A DNA stretch of 64,000 nt from Afipia sp. OHSU_II-C1 (GCF_000497575.1 NZ_APJI01000023.1:62001-126000); one strand, 5' to 3'; counted from the first letter of the stretch, positions 46,665-55,603 are shown. Numbers and translations are program-made. The notes: generated by a model from the sequence alone, not told the origin.

Positions 46665-47066
46665 TCAGGCAGCCTTGTCGGTATGGATGACCGTATCGCG
46701 GATTTCGCGCGCCGTGCGGCTCACATCCTCGACAGTCCCTTGAGTGAGCTTCAGCATGCGCTGTGCTTCCTCACCGTACTGGGTGAAAGCTGTCTGCCAG
46801 AACTGAGCATAGACCTGCTGGAGATCCTGCAACGAGCGGCAATCGTGGATCGAGCGGAAGAACTGGGCATCCTCACGGAGCCGCATCCCGACAAACTCGG
46901 ACCATTCCTTGCCGACCGCTTGCATGTTGGTGCTGACCTGCGCGTTGAACTTCGCGATTTCGTTCAGCATGGTTCCGTTCATCTCGCTGACGCGCGCGAG
47001 ATCGGGAAACGGAATCGTTTCCGCGACTTTGTTGAAAGCATTGTCATTGTTCGATGGGGTTGTCAT
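46665..47066 (-). CDS. Phasin family protein
   Basis: A 133-aa helical protein of the phasin family (PF09361 pattern), which coats polyhydroxyalkanoate granules. It has KFNAQVSTNMQAVGKEWSEFV, then DAQFFRSIHDCRSLQDLQQVYAQFW and a C-terminal amphipathic helix. There is no signal peptide, as expected for a cytoplasmic granule protein. AAGGTCGG lies upstream of the ATG. Together with scoAB it points to storage-polymer and ketone-body metabolism. Confidence 0.87.
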   Translation of the reverse strand: MTTPSNNDNAFNKVAETIPFPDLARVSEMNGTMLNEIAKFNAQVSTNMQAVGKEWSEFVGMRLREDAQFFRSIHDCRSLQDLQQVYAQFWQTAFTQYGEEAQRMLKLTQGTVEDVSRTAREIRDTVIHTDKAA

Positions 47067-47225
47067 GTCCGACCTTCATTCTGCTGGAGCGAGAACAGGA
47101 CGCGTATAACAATGACACTCGATCACCGATCGATGGCAGCAGTATGATGCTCATCGCATCGTGAATGAAAAGATTCGTGCGCTCCGATGCACATGCATGT
47201 TGCGCGTGCGAGCCGAGCGAACGAT

Positions 47226-47615
47226 TTATCGCGGCGTGGCGGCCGCGCGGCGCTCGCTCCGAACCACCAGCCAGCCGAACAGCAGCATATCGCCGAGCAG
47301 GACAAACGATCCGATGCCTGCATAAGGCTCACCCGCCTTGTTGCCCGCGTGCAGCATCGCAACACCCACGGTCAACGCGATCGTGCCGACGATCCAGATC
47401 CATACCTGCGTCAGCGCGATACGCGAAACTTCCAGCGCCGGATGAAGGCGATAGAAAATCCCGAACAGAAACAACGACACCCAGCCGAGCAGGTTGAGGT
47501 GAGCGTGCGCGGGCATGGCGGAATGGTCCTGCGACATCGCCATGACGATGCCCCAGGACATGCCGACGAGAACGGCGATGACAGCGGCGAAGAAACTCAA
47601 GGACGAAGCTTTCAC
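47226..47615 (-). CDS. Four-helix membrane protein resembling a heme-copper oxidase fragment
   Basis: A 129-aa protein with four hydrophobic helices. PAHAHLNLLGWVSLFLFGIFY near residues 36-56 resembles the HxHxNxxGW segment of the catalytic subunit of cbb3 and NO-reductase-type enzymes, but the protein is far too short to be one. The start GTG at 47615 is chosen because TTGGAG lies six bases upstream; the frame could open 12 bases earlier at a TTG. A nested palindrome at 47718-47750 lies upstream. Function is unknown. A haem- or NO-related membrane role is a guess from the motif. Confidence 0.7.
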   Translation of the reverse strand: MKASSLSFFAAVIAVLVGMSWGIVMAMSQDHSAMPAHAHLNLLGWVSLFLFGIFYRLHPALEVSRIALTQVWIWIVGTIALTVGVAMLHAGNKAGEPYAGIGSFVLLGDMLLFGWLVVRSERRAAATPR

Positions 47616-47717
47616 GGAAATCTCCAATCAAAATCAAAATTGAGAAATGCGGCACGCGCCGCTGCGAAAGACGCCGACCTAGCAATGGCGGGAGCAGAAA
47701 TCAACGCACCGGTTCCG

Positions 47718-47750
47718 TTACCACCAAAATTGCTTGCAATTACGTGGTAA
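47718..47750. promoter_or_regulatory. Nested palindrome upstream of the four-helix membrane protein
   Basis: Outer arms TTACCAC (47718-47724) and GTGGTAA (47744-47750) enclose an inner perfect repeat AATTGC-TT-GCAATT (47728-47741). It lies 103-135 bases before the minus-strand GTG start and 42 bases beyond the hydrolase stop. The plus strand continues with TTTTT, but no plus-strand gene precedes it, so an operator is more likely than a terminator. Confidence 0.5.
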
Positions 47751-47791
47751 TTTTTCCCGCCGACGTGTCAGCGCGAGCGGTTCGGAGCGGG

Positions 47792-48823
47792 TCAGTCAGG
47801 CTTGCGCGCGGTGGCGGAAAAAGCCTGGGCCTTGGCCGCGATCGCTTCGATCTCGGCAACAATCAGATCTGTTGCATAAACTTGCGGCATGTGGCCGCCG
47901 TTCGGCAACACCACGAGTTTGGTCTGTGGCACGGCGGCAGCGAATGGCCGCGAATGAATGTCGGTCGAAACGGTCTTGTCGGCGTCGCCGGTCACAATCG
48001 TCACCGGTATCCGGATCGACGGATACTTTGGCGACTGCCTGACCATTTCCGCCTTTAGCGTTGTGAGGTCCCAAGCATTGTCGAGAAACACCTGCGGCCG
48101 CAACACCATCCGCACCGCGGTCGCATCGATATAGCCGTCCGGCATCGTCTGCGGCGCGAACACATACCGCGTTCCAGGATCAACCAGAAAGAGCCCGAGC
48201 GGCAATGTGACCGTATAGGCGAGCAACTGTCCTATCACCGGAATGGCAGCGATCCTGTTGTACCGTCCGACCCCGCCCGGCCACGGATACGCCACCGGCG
48301 ACAGCATCATGATCGCGGCGACACGCCGCGGATGGTCCAGCGCCATAGTCGGCATCATCGCGCCGGCCCATGAGTGACCGACCATGATCGCCTGATCGAT
48401 ACCGAGTTTGCCGAGGGCCTCGTCGATCATCCGGGCCTGAATCGCGGGCGTCGAATCTTCGGTGCGGCCGCGCGTGCTCCAGCCGTGGCCCGGCCGGTCG
48501 ATCAGGAGGACGCGATGATCTTTCGCCAGCCGCTCGCCGAGCGGCTGGCGCATGGTTTGCAAACTCGAACTCGCGCCATGAATGAGGACGATCGGCAGAC
48601 CGGGCGCGTAAGTCGGGCCTAATTCCACGACATGAAGCCGCGCACCTTTGACGTCCACGAACCTCCCTTGCGGCGGATAGGCACGTTCAAGCGCAAAAAC
48701 GCCCGCCTGCGTTATCAGCGCCAGCACCGCCAGCGTGACCACAGCCGCCAAAACAATCATGGAAAGAATCCGGGGAATTTTCTGCACGGCGGGAGATACG
48801 AACGACCGGTGAATAGGTTTCAC
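47792..48823 (-). CDS. Alpha/beta hydrolase, membrane-anchored
   Basis: A 343-aa hydrolase. Residues about 18-40 form a membrane anchor or signal. The fold shows the oxyanion strand VLIHGASSS near residue 80, nucleophile elbow VGHSWAGAMMP near 147-157 (Ser in GHSWAG), an acid in the GDADKTVS region and a catalytic His in LPNGGHMPQ near 311. Substrate is unknown; lipase/esterase or epoxide-hydrolase-like activity is possible. The next minus-strand gene upstream is more than 1 kb away in another cluster, so it appears to be monocistronic. Confidence 0.88.
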   Translation of the reverse strand: MKPIHRSFVSPAVQKIPRILSMIVLAAVVTLAVLALITQAGVFALERAYPPQGRFVDVKGARLHVVELGPTYAPGLPIVLIHGASSSLQTMRQPLGERLAKDHRVLLIDRPGHGWSTRGRTEDSTPAIQARMIDEALGKLGIDQAIMVGHSWAGAMMPTMALDHPRRVAAIMMLSPVAYPWPGGVGRYNRIAAIPVIGQLLAYTVTLPLGLFLVDPGTRYVFAPQTMPDGYIDATAVRMVLRPQVFLDNAWDLTTLKAEMVRQSPKYPSIRIPVTIVTGDADKTVSTDIHSRPFAAAVPQTKLVVLPNGGHMPQVYATDLIVAEIEAIAAKAQAFSATARKPD

Positions 48824-48872
48824 GTCAAAACAACCCGGCCGGTATGCCGGTCAGAATACAATGAATGACTGG

Positions 48873-49529
48873 TTAGATATCCCGGCCCTCGACTTTCTCG
48901 GACAGGGTCTTCACGAGATCGGGGACACGTTCAAGGTACGGATTGATGGCGAGCGCCTTGCGGAAGGCGTCTAGCGCATGCTTTTCGTCGCCGGTCTCCT
49001 GCATGATCATGCCAAGCCCCGCCAGGGCGCCGAAGTGGCGCGGCTCGCGGATCAGCACCTGCCGGATGTCTTCCATCGAGCGGCTGTAGTCGTTCTGAAG
49101 ATAATAGATCGTCGCACGCCGGTTCCACGCTTCGATGTAATCGGGGCGCAACTTGATGACCGCATCGAGCAGCTTCAGCGCGACATCGGTGTCTTTACTA
49201 TCCAGCGCGATCTTGGCCCGCGCCATCAAGAGCGCCGCGGTATCGCTCGGCGTCGCCGTCCAGACCGCCCAGATCCGGGCTTCGACAGCTTTGGCGCTCT
49301 CCTGATCCGGAGCGGCCTTCAGTGCGCCGAACAGGAAATCGAGATTCTTGGCCTTGTCGCCGATCACGCGCGGGAGCTTGGCGGGCGGCTGCGGCAGTTT
49401 CTTTTGCTTGCCGGGCGGTGTGAGCTGCGGAGCCTGTGCCGCGGCGGGGGTCGCAGCGAACGCCACGAGCGTCAGAGCGACGATCGCGAGTTTCAGGACA
49501 GCCGTGGTCCATTCCGTCTTGGATGCCAT
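48873..49529 (-). CDS. TPR-repeat exported protein
   Basis: A 218-aa protein with a signal peptide (residues about 8-31, cleavage after AAA) and a Pro/Lys-rich linker. About three tetratricopeptide repeats follow: DVALKLLDAVIKLRPDYIEAWNRRATIYY, SRSMEDIRQVLIREPRHFGALAGLG and KHALDAFRKALAINPYLER. TPRs mediate protein contacts, here in the periplasm. The start at 49529 is chosen because it gives a proper signal peptide; the frame is open to 49712. Confidence 0.85.
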   Translation of the reverse strand: MASKTEWTTAVLKLAIVALTLVAFAATPAAAQAPQLTPPGKQKKLPQPPAKLPRVIGDKAKNLDFLFGALKAAPDQESAKAVEARIWAVWTATPSDTAALLMARAKIALDSKDTDVALKLLDAVIKLRPDYIEAWNRRATIYYLQNDYSRSMEDIRQVLIREPRHFGALAGLGMIMQETGDEKHALDAFRKALAINPYLERVPDLVKTLSEKVEGRDI

Positions 49530-49665
49530 GACGGAAAGTCTAAACGCGGAAAGCGCCGCGTGCAAAGCACAAGCGGCGTCAAACGGCTGTGATATGAGGG
49601 AAGTTCTGGGATAGACCTGCCAGCCGCTGGCGGCTGGCGACATCATCGAACAATCGGGCGACGAA

Positions 49666-49791
49666 TCAGCCCTGGCGCGCCTTGAAGCGGCGCTGAACCT
49701 TGTTGATGACATAAACCCGGCCCTTGCGGCGGACCAGACGGTTGTTGCGGTTACGGCCGCGCAGGGACTTCAGCGAATTACGGACCTTCAT
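49666..49791 (-). CDS. rpmJ: 50S ribosomal protein L36 (zinc-free type)
   Basis: A 41-aa basic protein, [20 protein letters not shown], then [10 protein letters not shown] and [11 protein letters not shown]. This is ribosomal protein L36 without the CxxC...CxxxxH zinc ribbon of the classical form, the paralog type used by most alphaproteobacteria. It begins at 49791. Upstream sequence gives only a weak ribosome site (AGAGAG). Confidence 0.93.
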   Translation of the reverse strand: MKVRNSLKSLRGRNRNNRLVRRKGRVYVINKVQRRFKARQG

Positions 49792-50121
49792 GGGACAATG
49801 CTCTCTGGAAGGCCGCGTTGCAGGCCGAGTATGAAACCGTTGGTTGATGGGCATATCCCGCAGGCCAAGCCGCGCGGGACAGGGCGGTTTCTATGCCATC
49901 GGGGGCACAAATGTCAATCCGATCAGGCAAATTCAGGGCCCTACAACCGGGTCAAATTGCCCCGAATGGAACCCTTTTTCGGACTTTCCGGGGCCTAAAT
50001 CTCTCTCTAATCAGACATCTGAGCCGTTCGCAGCCGCCGTTCTTCATCTTTGGCGGTCCATGCGTTAAACACGGCCTTGGCCCCACCCGGAAGGCAGTTT
50101 GGACCCCCGTTGACCGCTGAA
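49792..50121. other. Divergent intergenic region between rpmJ and the desaturase gene
   Basis: About 330 bases between divergent genes should contain both promoters. GC-rich direct pairs such as GCCCCGAATGG and TTCCGGGGCC occur near 49960-49995. No clear operator or small gene is seen. An in-frame ATG at 50050 could extend the desaturase by 24 residues. Confidence 0.35.
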
Positions 50122-51153
50122 ATGACTAACAATCGTCCGGCGGCCGCGAAAGCGGTCCCCCTGACCGGCGCCGCAGAGCCTGGCTTCTCAGGCCGCCTGC
50201 CGCTGCCCGCAGGCGTCAGCCTGAACCGCATCGAGTGGGGCTCAGCCCTCCCTATCCTGTTTTACCATCTGGTGGCGCTGCTGGCGTTCCTTCCCTGGAC
50301 CTTCAGCTGGACGGGCTTGATCGTCGCTGTGATCGTTGCCCGCCTGAGCGGGCTCCTCGGCATCAATATCGGCTATCACCGTCTGCTCACCCATCGCGGT
50401 TTTCGCTGCCCGAAGTGGTTCGAGCATGTGCTCGTGGTCATCGCCATTTGCTGTGTGGAAGATACACCGGCCCGCTGGGTCGCGGTGCACCGCCGGCATC
50501 ATCAGCACGCAGACGAGCAGCCCGATCCGCACAGCCCGCTGGTGAACTTCCTGTGGGGCCATATCGGCTGGCTGATCATCAAGAATCCCGAGCTCAATCG
50601 CCTCGGCATCTACGACCGCTACGCCAAGGACATTTTGCGTGACCCGTTCTATGTCGCGCTCGAACGCAACTGGCTTCAGCTCAAGATCATCCTGATCCAG
50701 TGGGTGGTGTTTTTCGGCCTCGGCTTTCTCGCTGAACTGGCGATGGGCGGCACGGCGATGCAGGCTTTGCAGTTCGGGCTGAGCATTTTGATCTGGGGCG
50801 TGTTCGTGCGCACGGTGTTCGTCTGGCATCAGACCTGGGCGGTGAATTCCATCACCCACCTGTGGGGCTACCGGAACTACCAGACTGACGAAGACAGCCG
50901 GAACAACGTGTTCATCGGTCTCCTTGCGCACGGCGAAGGCTGGCACAACAATCACCACGCCGATCCGCGTTCGGCGCGCCACGGACACAAATGGTGGGAG
51001 TTCGATACGACCTGGCTGACCATTCGCCTGTTCGAAAAGCTTGGACTAGCAACGGACGTTGTCGGCCCGAGCCCTTATGTGATGGCCAAGGCCGGAGCGA
51101 CGACGGGCCAGACCATCACAACGCATGGTCCCGACGGCACTCCCACTCACTAA
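50122..51153 (+). CDS. Acyl-CoA (delta-9) fatty acid desaturase
   Basis: A protein of about 343 aa, an integral membrane di-iron desaturase with the three histidine boxes: HRLLTH (86-91), HRRHHQH (123-129) and HNNHH (275-279). Four hydrophobic helices surround them. It introduces a cis double bond into saturated acyl chains, adjusting membrane fluidity. There is no fused cytochrome b5, so it must use a separate electron donor. The start at 50122 is chosen; 50050 is in frame. A bidirectional terminator follows at 51187-51220. Confidence 0.92.
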   Translation: MTNNRPAAAKAVPLTGAAEPGFSGRLPLPAGVSLNRIEWGSALPILFYHLVALLAFLPWTFSWTGLIVAVIVARLSGLLGINIGYHRLLTHRGFRCPKWFEHVLVVIAICCVEDTPARWVAVHRRHHQHADEQPDPHSPLVNFLWGHIGWLIIKNPELNRLGIYDRYAKDILRDPFYVALERNWLQLKIILIQWVVFFGLGFLAELAMGGTAMQALQFGLSILIWGVFVRTVFVWHQTWAVNSITHLWGYRNYQTDEDSRNNVFIGLLAHGEGWHNNHHADPRSARHGHKWWEFDTTWLTIRLFEKLGLATDVVGPSPYVMAKAGATTGQTITTHGPDGTPTH

Positions 51154-51186
51154 GGCGACAACGCCGCGCTTTCTTGCAGCCAGTCA

Positions 51187-51220
51187 AAAGCCCGCCCCGG
51201 ACGATCCCGGAGCGGGCTTT
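51187..51220. terminator. Bidirectional terminator
   Basis: Stem AAAGCCCGC / GCGGGCTTT (9 bp) with an inner CCGG pairing lies between the convergent desaturase and Bug receptor genes. T-runs on both strands are short but present. Confidence 0.75.
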
Positions 51221-51241
51221 CTGCATTCGGGAAAACGGTCT

Positions 51242-52207
51242 TTACTGCTGCGGCACGTTGGCGGTCTTCACGACGCCCGCCCACTTGTCCATCTCGGCAT
51301 GGACGAACCTGGTGAAGTCGGCACCGGTGAGCCTGCCGGGTTCGACGCCCTGCCCTGCGAACTTCTCGCGCGTCGCGGGCGACGCGAGAATCTCCTTCAC
51401 CGCCGCAACCAGCTTGGTGTAGGCCGCATTGCCATTCGCGGTAGGCATGTAGAGGCCGAACCACGCGGTCGCCTCGAAACCCTTCACGCCGGCTTCATCG
51501 AGCGTCGGCACGTCGGGCAGCGATGCGGCGCGCTCCTTGCTGGTCACCGCAAGCACGCGGATGGTCCCGCCGGAGGCAGCAGGCAGAACCGTCGGCAGCG
51601 TGTCGAACATGATCGGAATGTGTCCGCCGATCAGATCGTTCATCGCAGGCGCCGCGCCCTTGTAGGGAACGTGCACGATGTCGACACCGGCCATCTGCTT
51701 GAATAACTCGCCCGACAGATGGTTGGCGCCGCCGATACCGGCGGACCCGAACGAATACTTGCCCGGTTCCTTCTTGGCCATTGCGATCAGTTCGCCGACG
51801 TTCTTGGCGGGGAAGGATGCGGTGACAACGAGGGCGTTCGGTGCGCTCGCCACCAGAGCAACCGGCGAGAACTCCTTGCGCGGATCGAACGGCAGTTGCT
51901 TGTAGAGGCTCGGGTTGATGACGTGGTGGGTTGCGGTCAGCAGCAGCACGCTGCCATCGGCGGGCGATTTCGCCACGACCTCGGAGCCGATGATGCCCGA
52001 CGCGCCGGCACGGTTCTCGACAATGGTCGTGACGCCGAGCTTCTCGCCGAGATACTGCGCAACAAAGCGCGCAAGAATGTCGGTGGTGCCGCCGGCCGGG
52101 AACGGCACGATGATCTTCACATTGTTGACGGGAAACTGCTCGCTGGCGCTGACGGCCGAAGTGGCCAGCAGGAACACGGAGCAGATCGCGGCAAGTAGTG
52201 ATTTCAT
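51242..52207 (-). CDS. Bug-family periplasmic solute receptor (TctC-like)
   Basis: A 321-aa secreted receptor of the tripartite tricarboxylate transporter family. It has a signal peptide (residues 1-21), VKIIVPFPAGGTTDILARF at about 29-47, VENRAGASGIIGSEVVAKS, and HVPYKGAAPAMNDLIGGH, all Bug hallmarks. It binds carboxylated small molecules. No TctA/TctB membrane subunits are nearby. It is the last gene of a five-gene minus-strand operon (MaoC-like, MaoC-like, FAD monooxygenase, Bug, Bug), so its ligand is probably the substrate or an intermediate of that pathway. Confidence 0.9.
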   Translation of the reverse strand: MKSLLAAICSVFLLATSAVSASEQFPVNNVKIIVPFPAGGTTDILARFVAQYLGEKLGVTTIVENRAGASGIIGSEVVAKSPADGSVLLLTATHHVINPSLYKQLPFDPRKEFSPVALVASAPNALVVTASFPAKNVGELIAMAKKEPGKYSFGSAGIGGANHLSGELFKQMAGVDIVHVPYKGAAPAMNDLIGGHIPIMFDTLPTVLPAASGGTIRVLAVTSKERAASLPDVPTLDEAGVKGFEATAWFGLYMPTANGNAAYTKLVAAVKEILASPATREKFAGQGVEPGRLTGADFTRFVHAEMDKWAGVVKTANVPQQ

Positions 52208-52270
52208 GATTTCAACCTGACTTGAGTTTGTATGGCGAGCATCATCCTCGCCAGCGGGATTGATCCAGCC

Positions 52271-53251
52271 TCAGGGCTGGCGCAGCAGCTTGGCGCGCTC
52301 AACCAGCGAGCGTTCGGAGAGATAGAATTCGCCGGCCCACTGCTGATATTCGCCGGGCGGCTTCTGCCACTGCGTCTGACCCAGGGTCACCAGCAGCTTC
52401 TTGTATTCATCGCTGTCGGCCGCGGCCTTGAAGGCCTTGTACAGCCTGTCGACGACGGCGGGCGGCATTCCCTTCGGTCCGACCAGTCCATACGGCGCGG
52501 GATAAACCAGATCATAGCCGAGACTCTTGGCTGTCGGCACGCCGGGCAGCGACGCCACCGGCTGCGGATCGAACGAGAGCAGCACGCGCATCTTTCCCGA
52601 CTCGACATAAGGCAAAATGGTGCCGATGGCATCGACCGTCGACATGGTGTGACCGCCGAGAACCGCGGTCACCGCTTCGCTGCTGCCCTTGTATCCGACA
52701 TGGGTGATCTTCACGTCCGCCATTCCGGCCAGCGCTTCCGCGAGCAGATGCATGGTGGTGCCTGCACCCGCGGTTGCGACCGTGAGAACGTCGGGATTCT
52801 TCTTGGCATAGCCTACGAAATCAGCAGGCGTCTTGAGTGGCGAGTCAGCGTTGACCGCGAGCACAAAGGTGTAGCCGCCGAGACCCGCGATCCAGGTGAA
52901 GTCCTTGATCGGATCCCAGTCCACTTTCTGCATGTAGGGATAGCGCAGCAGTCCAGCCGTTGCCGCCGCGATAGTGTAGCCATCGGGCGCATCGGTTTTT
53001 GCCATGGTCGACGGGGCGAGCGTCGCACCGGCACCCGGCCGGTTTTCAACGATGATCGGCTGACCAAGATCCTTGGAGGCCAGCTCGGCGAGCTTGCGGA
53101 ATGTCGTGTCGGTCGCACCGCCCGCCGCGAAGCCGACCAGCAGCCTGATCGGCCGCGTCGGATAAGCATCCTGAGCCATGGCGATCTGCGATGTCGCAGC
53201 CATCAAGCCAACTGCAACCAATGCCGAGCGCATCACATCCAAATACCGCAT
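52271..53251 (-). CDS. Bug-family periplasmic solute receptor, second copy in the operon
   Basis: A 326-aa receptor with signal peptide (cleavage after AMA near residue 26), RPIRLLVGFAAGGATDTTFRK, VENRPGAGATLAPSTMAKT and HVGYKGSSEAVTAVLGGH. It is clearly diverged from the neighbouring Bug gene, so the two are not a recent duplication and may bind different ligands. It lies 48 bases after the FAD monooxygenase and 63 before the next Bug gene. An ATG at 53233 would shorten the signal peptide. Confidence 0.9.
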   Translation of the reverse strand: MRYLDVMRSALVAVGLMAATSQIAMAQDAYPTRPIRLLVGFAAGGATDTTFRKLAELASKDLGQPIIVENRPGAGATLAPSTMAKTDAPDGYTIAAATAGLLRYPYMQKVDWDPIKDFTWIAGLGGYTFVLAVNADSPLKTPADFVGYAKKNPDVLTVATAGAGTTMHLLAEALAGMADVKITHVGYKGSSEAVTAVLGGHTMSTVDAIGTILPYVESGKMRVLLSFDPQPVASLPGVPTAKSLGYDLVYPAPYGLVGPKGMPPAVVDRLYKAFKAAADSDEYKKLLVTLGQTQWQKPPGEYQQWAGEFYLSERSLVERAKLLRQP

Positions 53252-53299
53252 TTACGTCTCCCTCCTGTTCCGGATTGTTTCCGGTTCTTGATCTGTCGG

Positions 53300-54538
53300 T
53301 TATCGCGAAACGTCAGAAACGCTCCACGATTTCCGGGTGTTCAGCGCATCGACATCGAATCCCGCAAGCTGCTTGTAGCGGCGTTCGACATCCTGCAACT
53401 CGGCTTTCGCATCGCCATGCGCTCCGCTGCGCGCCAGCGCGCTCACCCGCGCCATCACATCGCCTGCCTGCCGCCGATTTGCGAGCTGTACTTCGCTCGC
53501 AACCGGCCGGCGCTGCGCGTCATAAGCGCGCAATGCGTCATCGGTGGTCGCAGCGGTCGCCAGCTCATAAGCCAGCACCCGCGCATCGAGGATCGCCTGC
53601 GACGCACCGTTGGAGCCGAACGGATACATTGCGTGCGCGGCATCGCCGAGCAGCGCGCATCGTCCAAAAATCCAGCGCGGCAACGGATCGATATCCGCCA
53701 TCGGATATTCATAAGACTCGGATGACGATGACACGAGGTGATGCACGTCGAGCCAATCGAAGCGGTAATCTTTTACGAACTCGGCGATCACATTGGTCGG
53801 CACCGGAAGATTCCAGTTGCCGAGTTCTGTCTCAGCGCGCGTGGCGTCTTTCGGGCGGACCAGCAACCAGTTGATGACGCCATCCGCGATCGGATAGACC
53901 ACCACGCGCTGGGTCTCATCCCCGATAATCACCATCGAGCGTCCGGAAAGAAACGGCCCGGCCCTGGTGACGCCGCGGTACATGACCCAGCCGTTCGATG
54001 CGAGGGGCGTGACCGCGCCATAAAGACTGTCGCGCGACGGCGAGCGAATTCCGTCGGCGCAGATCGCAACATCGGCCGTATAGGACACCGGACGATCCTC
54101 GAACAGATCGGTGGCGGCGATGACGGCCCTGTTATTCGTGCTGCTGATGCCTGTCACGCGCTGCGCGACACGGATCGCCGATGGGCCCAGGCGTTCGCGC
54201 ACGGCGTCGACAAGAAGCCGTTGCAGCGTACCGCGATGAATGGAGTATTGCGGCCAGCGATAGCCCGCGTCGAGGCCGCGCGGTTCAGCCCAGATCAACT
54301 GGCCTTTCGGATCGTAGTAGGCCAGCTCCTTGGTCGGAACGCCGACCTTCTCAAGCGCATCGCCAAGGCCGAGTTCGCTCAATTCGCGAACGGCGTGCGG
54401 CGGCAAGTTGATGCCGACGCCGACGTCGCGGATTTCACGCGCGGCTTCAAGCAGGAGAATGTCTTCCTGGCCGGCGGCGTGCAAAGACAACGCCGCCGTC
54501 AGTCCGCCAACTCCTGCGCCTATGATCGCGACCGACAT
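53300..54538 (-). CDS. FAD-dependent aromatic-ring-type monooxygenase (group A)
   Basis: A 412-aa flavoprotein with the three motifs of single-component hydroxylases: GxGxxG in IIGAGVGGLTAAL (residues 5-17), DG in ADGIRSPSRDS (about 157-167) and GD in LLGDAAHAMYPFGSNGA (about 288-304). Relatives hydroxylate salicylate, 3- or 6-hydroxybenzoate, 6-hydroxynicotinate and similar acids using NAD(P)H and O2. The C-terminal DAQRRPVASEVQLANR is typical. It is the third gene of the operon, after two MaoC-like hydratases. The substrate cannot be named. Confidence 0.88.
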   Translation of the reverse strand: MSVAIIGAGVGGLTAALSLHAAGQEDILLLEAAREIRDVGVGINLPPHAVRELSELGLGDALEKVGVPTKELAYYDPKGQLIWAEPRGLDAGYRWPQYSIHRGTLQRLLVDAVRERLGPSAIRVAQRVTGISSTNNRAVIAATDLFEDRPVSYTADVAICADGIRSPSRDSLYGAVTPLASNGWVMYRGVTRAGPFLSGRSMVIIGDETQRVVVYPIADGVINWLLVRPKDATRAETELGNWNLPVPTNVIAEFVKDYRFDWLDVHHLVSSSSESYEYPMADIDPLPRWIFGRCALLGDAAHAMYPFGSNGASQAILDARVLAYELATAATTDDALRAYDAQRRPVASEVQLANRRQAGDVMARVSALARSGAHGDAKAELQDVERRYKQLAGFDVDALNTRKSWSVSDVSR

Positions 54539-54554
54539 CGCGCCTCGACTCCGG

Positions 54555-55004
54555 TCAGGCAGCCGCGGCTGCGCGCGGAAATTCCACCATGGCTTCGCCG
54601 ACAGCGACCTTTTCGCCGCTCTGGTTCTTCACCAGCACGTCGATCAGCACAAAGCGCGAGTTCTTGGTGGTCTGCTTGGCCTTGATGATGCCCACCGGCT
54701 GAATGGTATCGCCCGGCTTCACCGGCTTCACCCAGCGCGTTTCGAGGCGGCGATGAATGGCGCCTGCGGGATAGGCCCAGTCGGTCAGCATCCGGGTAAT
54801 CAGCCCGAAGTTGTTCATGCCGTGCATGATGATGCCGCCGAAATTGGTCTTGCCGAAATCGCCCTTCATGTAGTTGTCGTCGAGATGCAGCGGGTTGTAG
54901 TCGAGCGATGCATCGCAGAACAGGCGGATGGATTCGCGCGAGACCGCGAACTTCGGGCCGTCGATGCTGTCGCCGACCGAGAGGGTTTCGAATGTGGTCG
55001 TCAT
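54555..55004 (-). CDS. MaoC-family hot-dog hydratase
   Basis: A 149-aa hot-dog-fold protein. The catalytic Asp/His pair of the hydratase-2 motif is present in DYNPLHLDD near residues 35-43, followed by GGIIMHGMNNFG and RWVKPVKPGDTI. MaoC proteins hydrate enoyl-CoA or related unsaturated acyl-CoA. It forms a pair with the next upstream gene (16-base gap). The two may make a heteromeric hydratase of the FAS1-dehydratase/MaoC type. Confidence 0.87.
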   Translation of the reverse strand: MTTTFETLSVGDSIDGPKFAVSRESIRLFCDASLDYNPLHLDDNYMKGDFGKTNFGGIIMHGMNNFGLITRMLTDWAYPAGAIHRRLETRWVKPVKPGDTIQPVGIIKAKQTTKNSRFVLIDVLVKNQSGEKVAVGEAMVEFPRAAAAA

Positions 55005-55020
55005 GTTTGAACTCCTCGCG

Positions 55021-55497
55021 TTACATCGGCCGGATGGTCTGGCCGCGGCCGGAACAGATCACGTCGCCGTGCTGATTGAAGAAGACGTTGTCGTGGACCA
55101 CGAACAGCCGCTCGCGCTTGATGAACTTGTCGAGCGCGCGAGCCTGCAGCGTAATCGTGTCGCCGGGCCGTGCGGGCTTGTTGTAGCTCCAGGACTGGCC
55201 GGCATTCACGGTGCCGGGTGAGCGCATCCAGTCATCGGTTTCCGTGCAGGCAAACATCAGCAGGATGTGAATCGACGGCGGCGCGATGATCCCGCCCCAG
55301 GGCGTGGTCTTCGCATAAGCCTCATCGAGATAAAGCGGGTTGGTTTCGCCGACAGCCTTGCAGAGGAGCGCGATGGCTTCCTTGGTCAGCAGGTAGGGAA
55401 TCGTCTTGCGCGGTTCACCCGGGACGATCTCGTCCCAGACCTTTCGCAAATTTTCGTCCTTCCAGAAGTCGGTCTCGAAAGCTTGTGCTTGCGCCAT
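55021..55497 (-). CDS. MaoC-like/FAS1-dehydratase-like hot-dog protein
   Basis: A 158-aa hot-dog protein, the first gene of the operon. ETNPLYLDEAYAKTTPWGGIIAPPS near residues 51-75 is the N-terminal-dehydratase pattern in which the catalytic His is replaced (NPLYLDE). NAGQSWSYNKPARPGDTI is the second family block. It probably acts with the MaoC partner downstream as the non-catalytic or substrate-binding half. It is divergent from the IclR regulator. Confidence 0.85.
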   Translation of the reverse strand: MAQAQAFETDFWKDENLRKVWDEIVPGEPRKTIPYLLTKEAIALLCKAVGETNPLYLDEAYAKTTPWGGIIAPPSIHILLMFACTETDDWMRSPGTVNAGQSWSYNKPARPGDTITLQARALDKFIKRERLFVVHDNVFFNQHGDVICSGRGQTIRPM

Positions 55498-55514
55498 GGC
55501 AATCTCTCATCTAT

Positions 55515-55549
55515 GTTCATCAGGCGAACTTTATACTCACCACACGAAC
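55515..55549. promoter_or_regulatory. IclR-type operator candidate
   Basis: GTTC (55515-55518) and GAAC (55526-55529) form an inverted repeat, and a second CGAAC lies at 55545-55549, 20 bases (two helical turns) from the first. It sits between the divergent MaoC-like and IclR genes. PcaU/PobR-type IclR proteins bind comparable three-part sites. Confidence 0.4.
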
Positions 55550-55603
55550 ACTATGGTCCGGCTTTCCCAGCATGACAAGCCTGATCTTTCCGAGGATTTC
55601 AGA

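Noticed and set aside
47728-47741. AATTGCTTGCAATT as an FNR/FixK or NnrR box
   Set aside because: The half-sites are separated by two bases only. FNR/FixK boxes need TTGA-N6-TCAA-type spacing, so I leave the binding protein unnamed.
51242-53251. Recent tandem duplication of the two Bug genes
   Set aside because: The proteins differ throughout, including in the conserved blocks, so they are separate family members rather than a fresh duplication.
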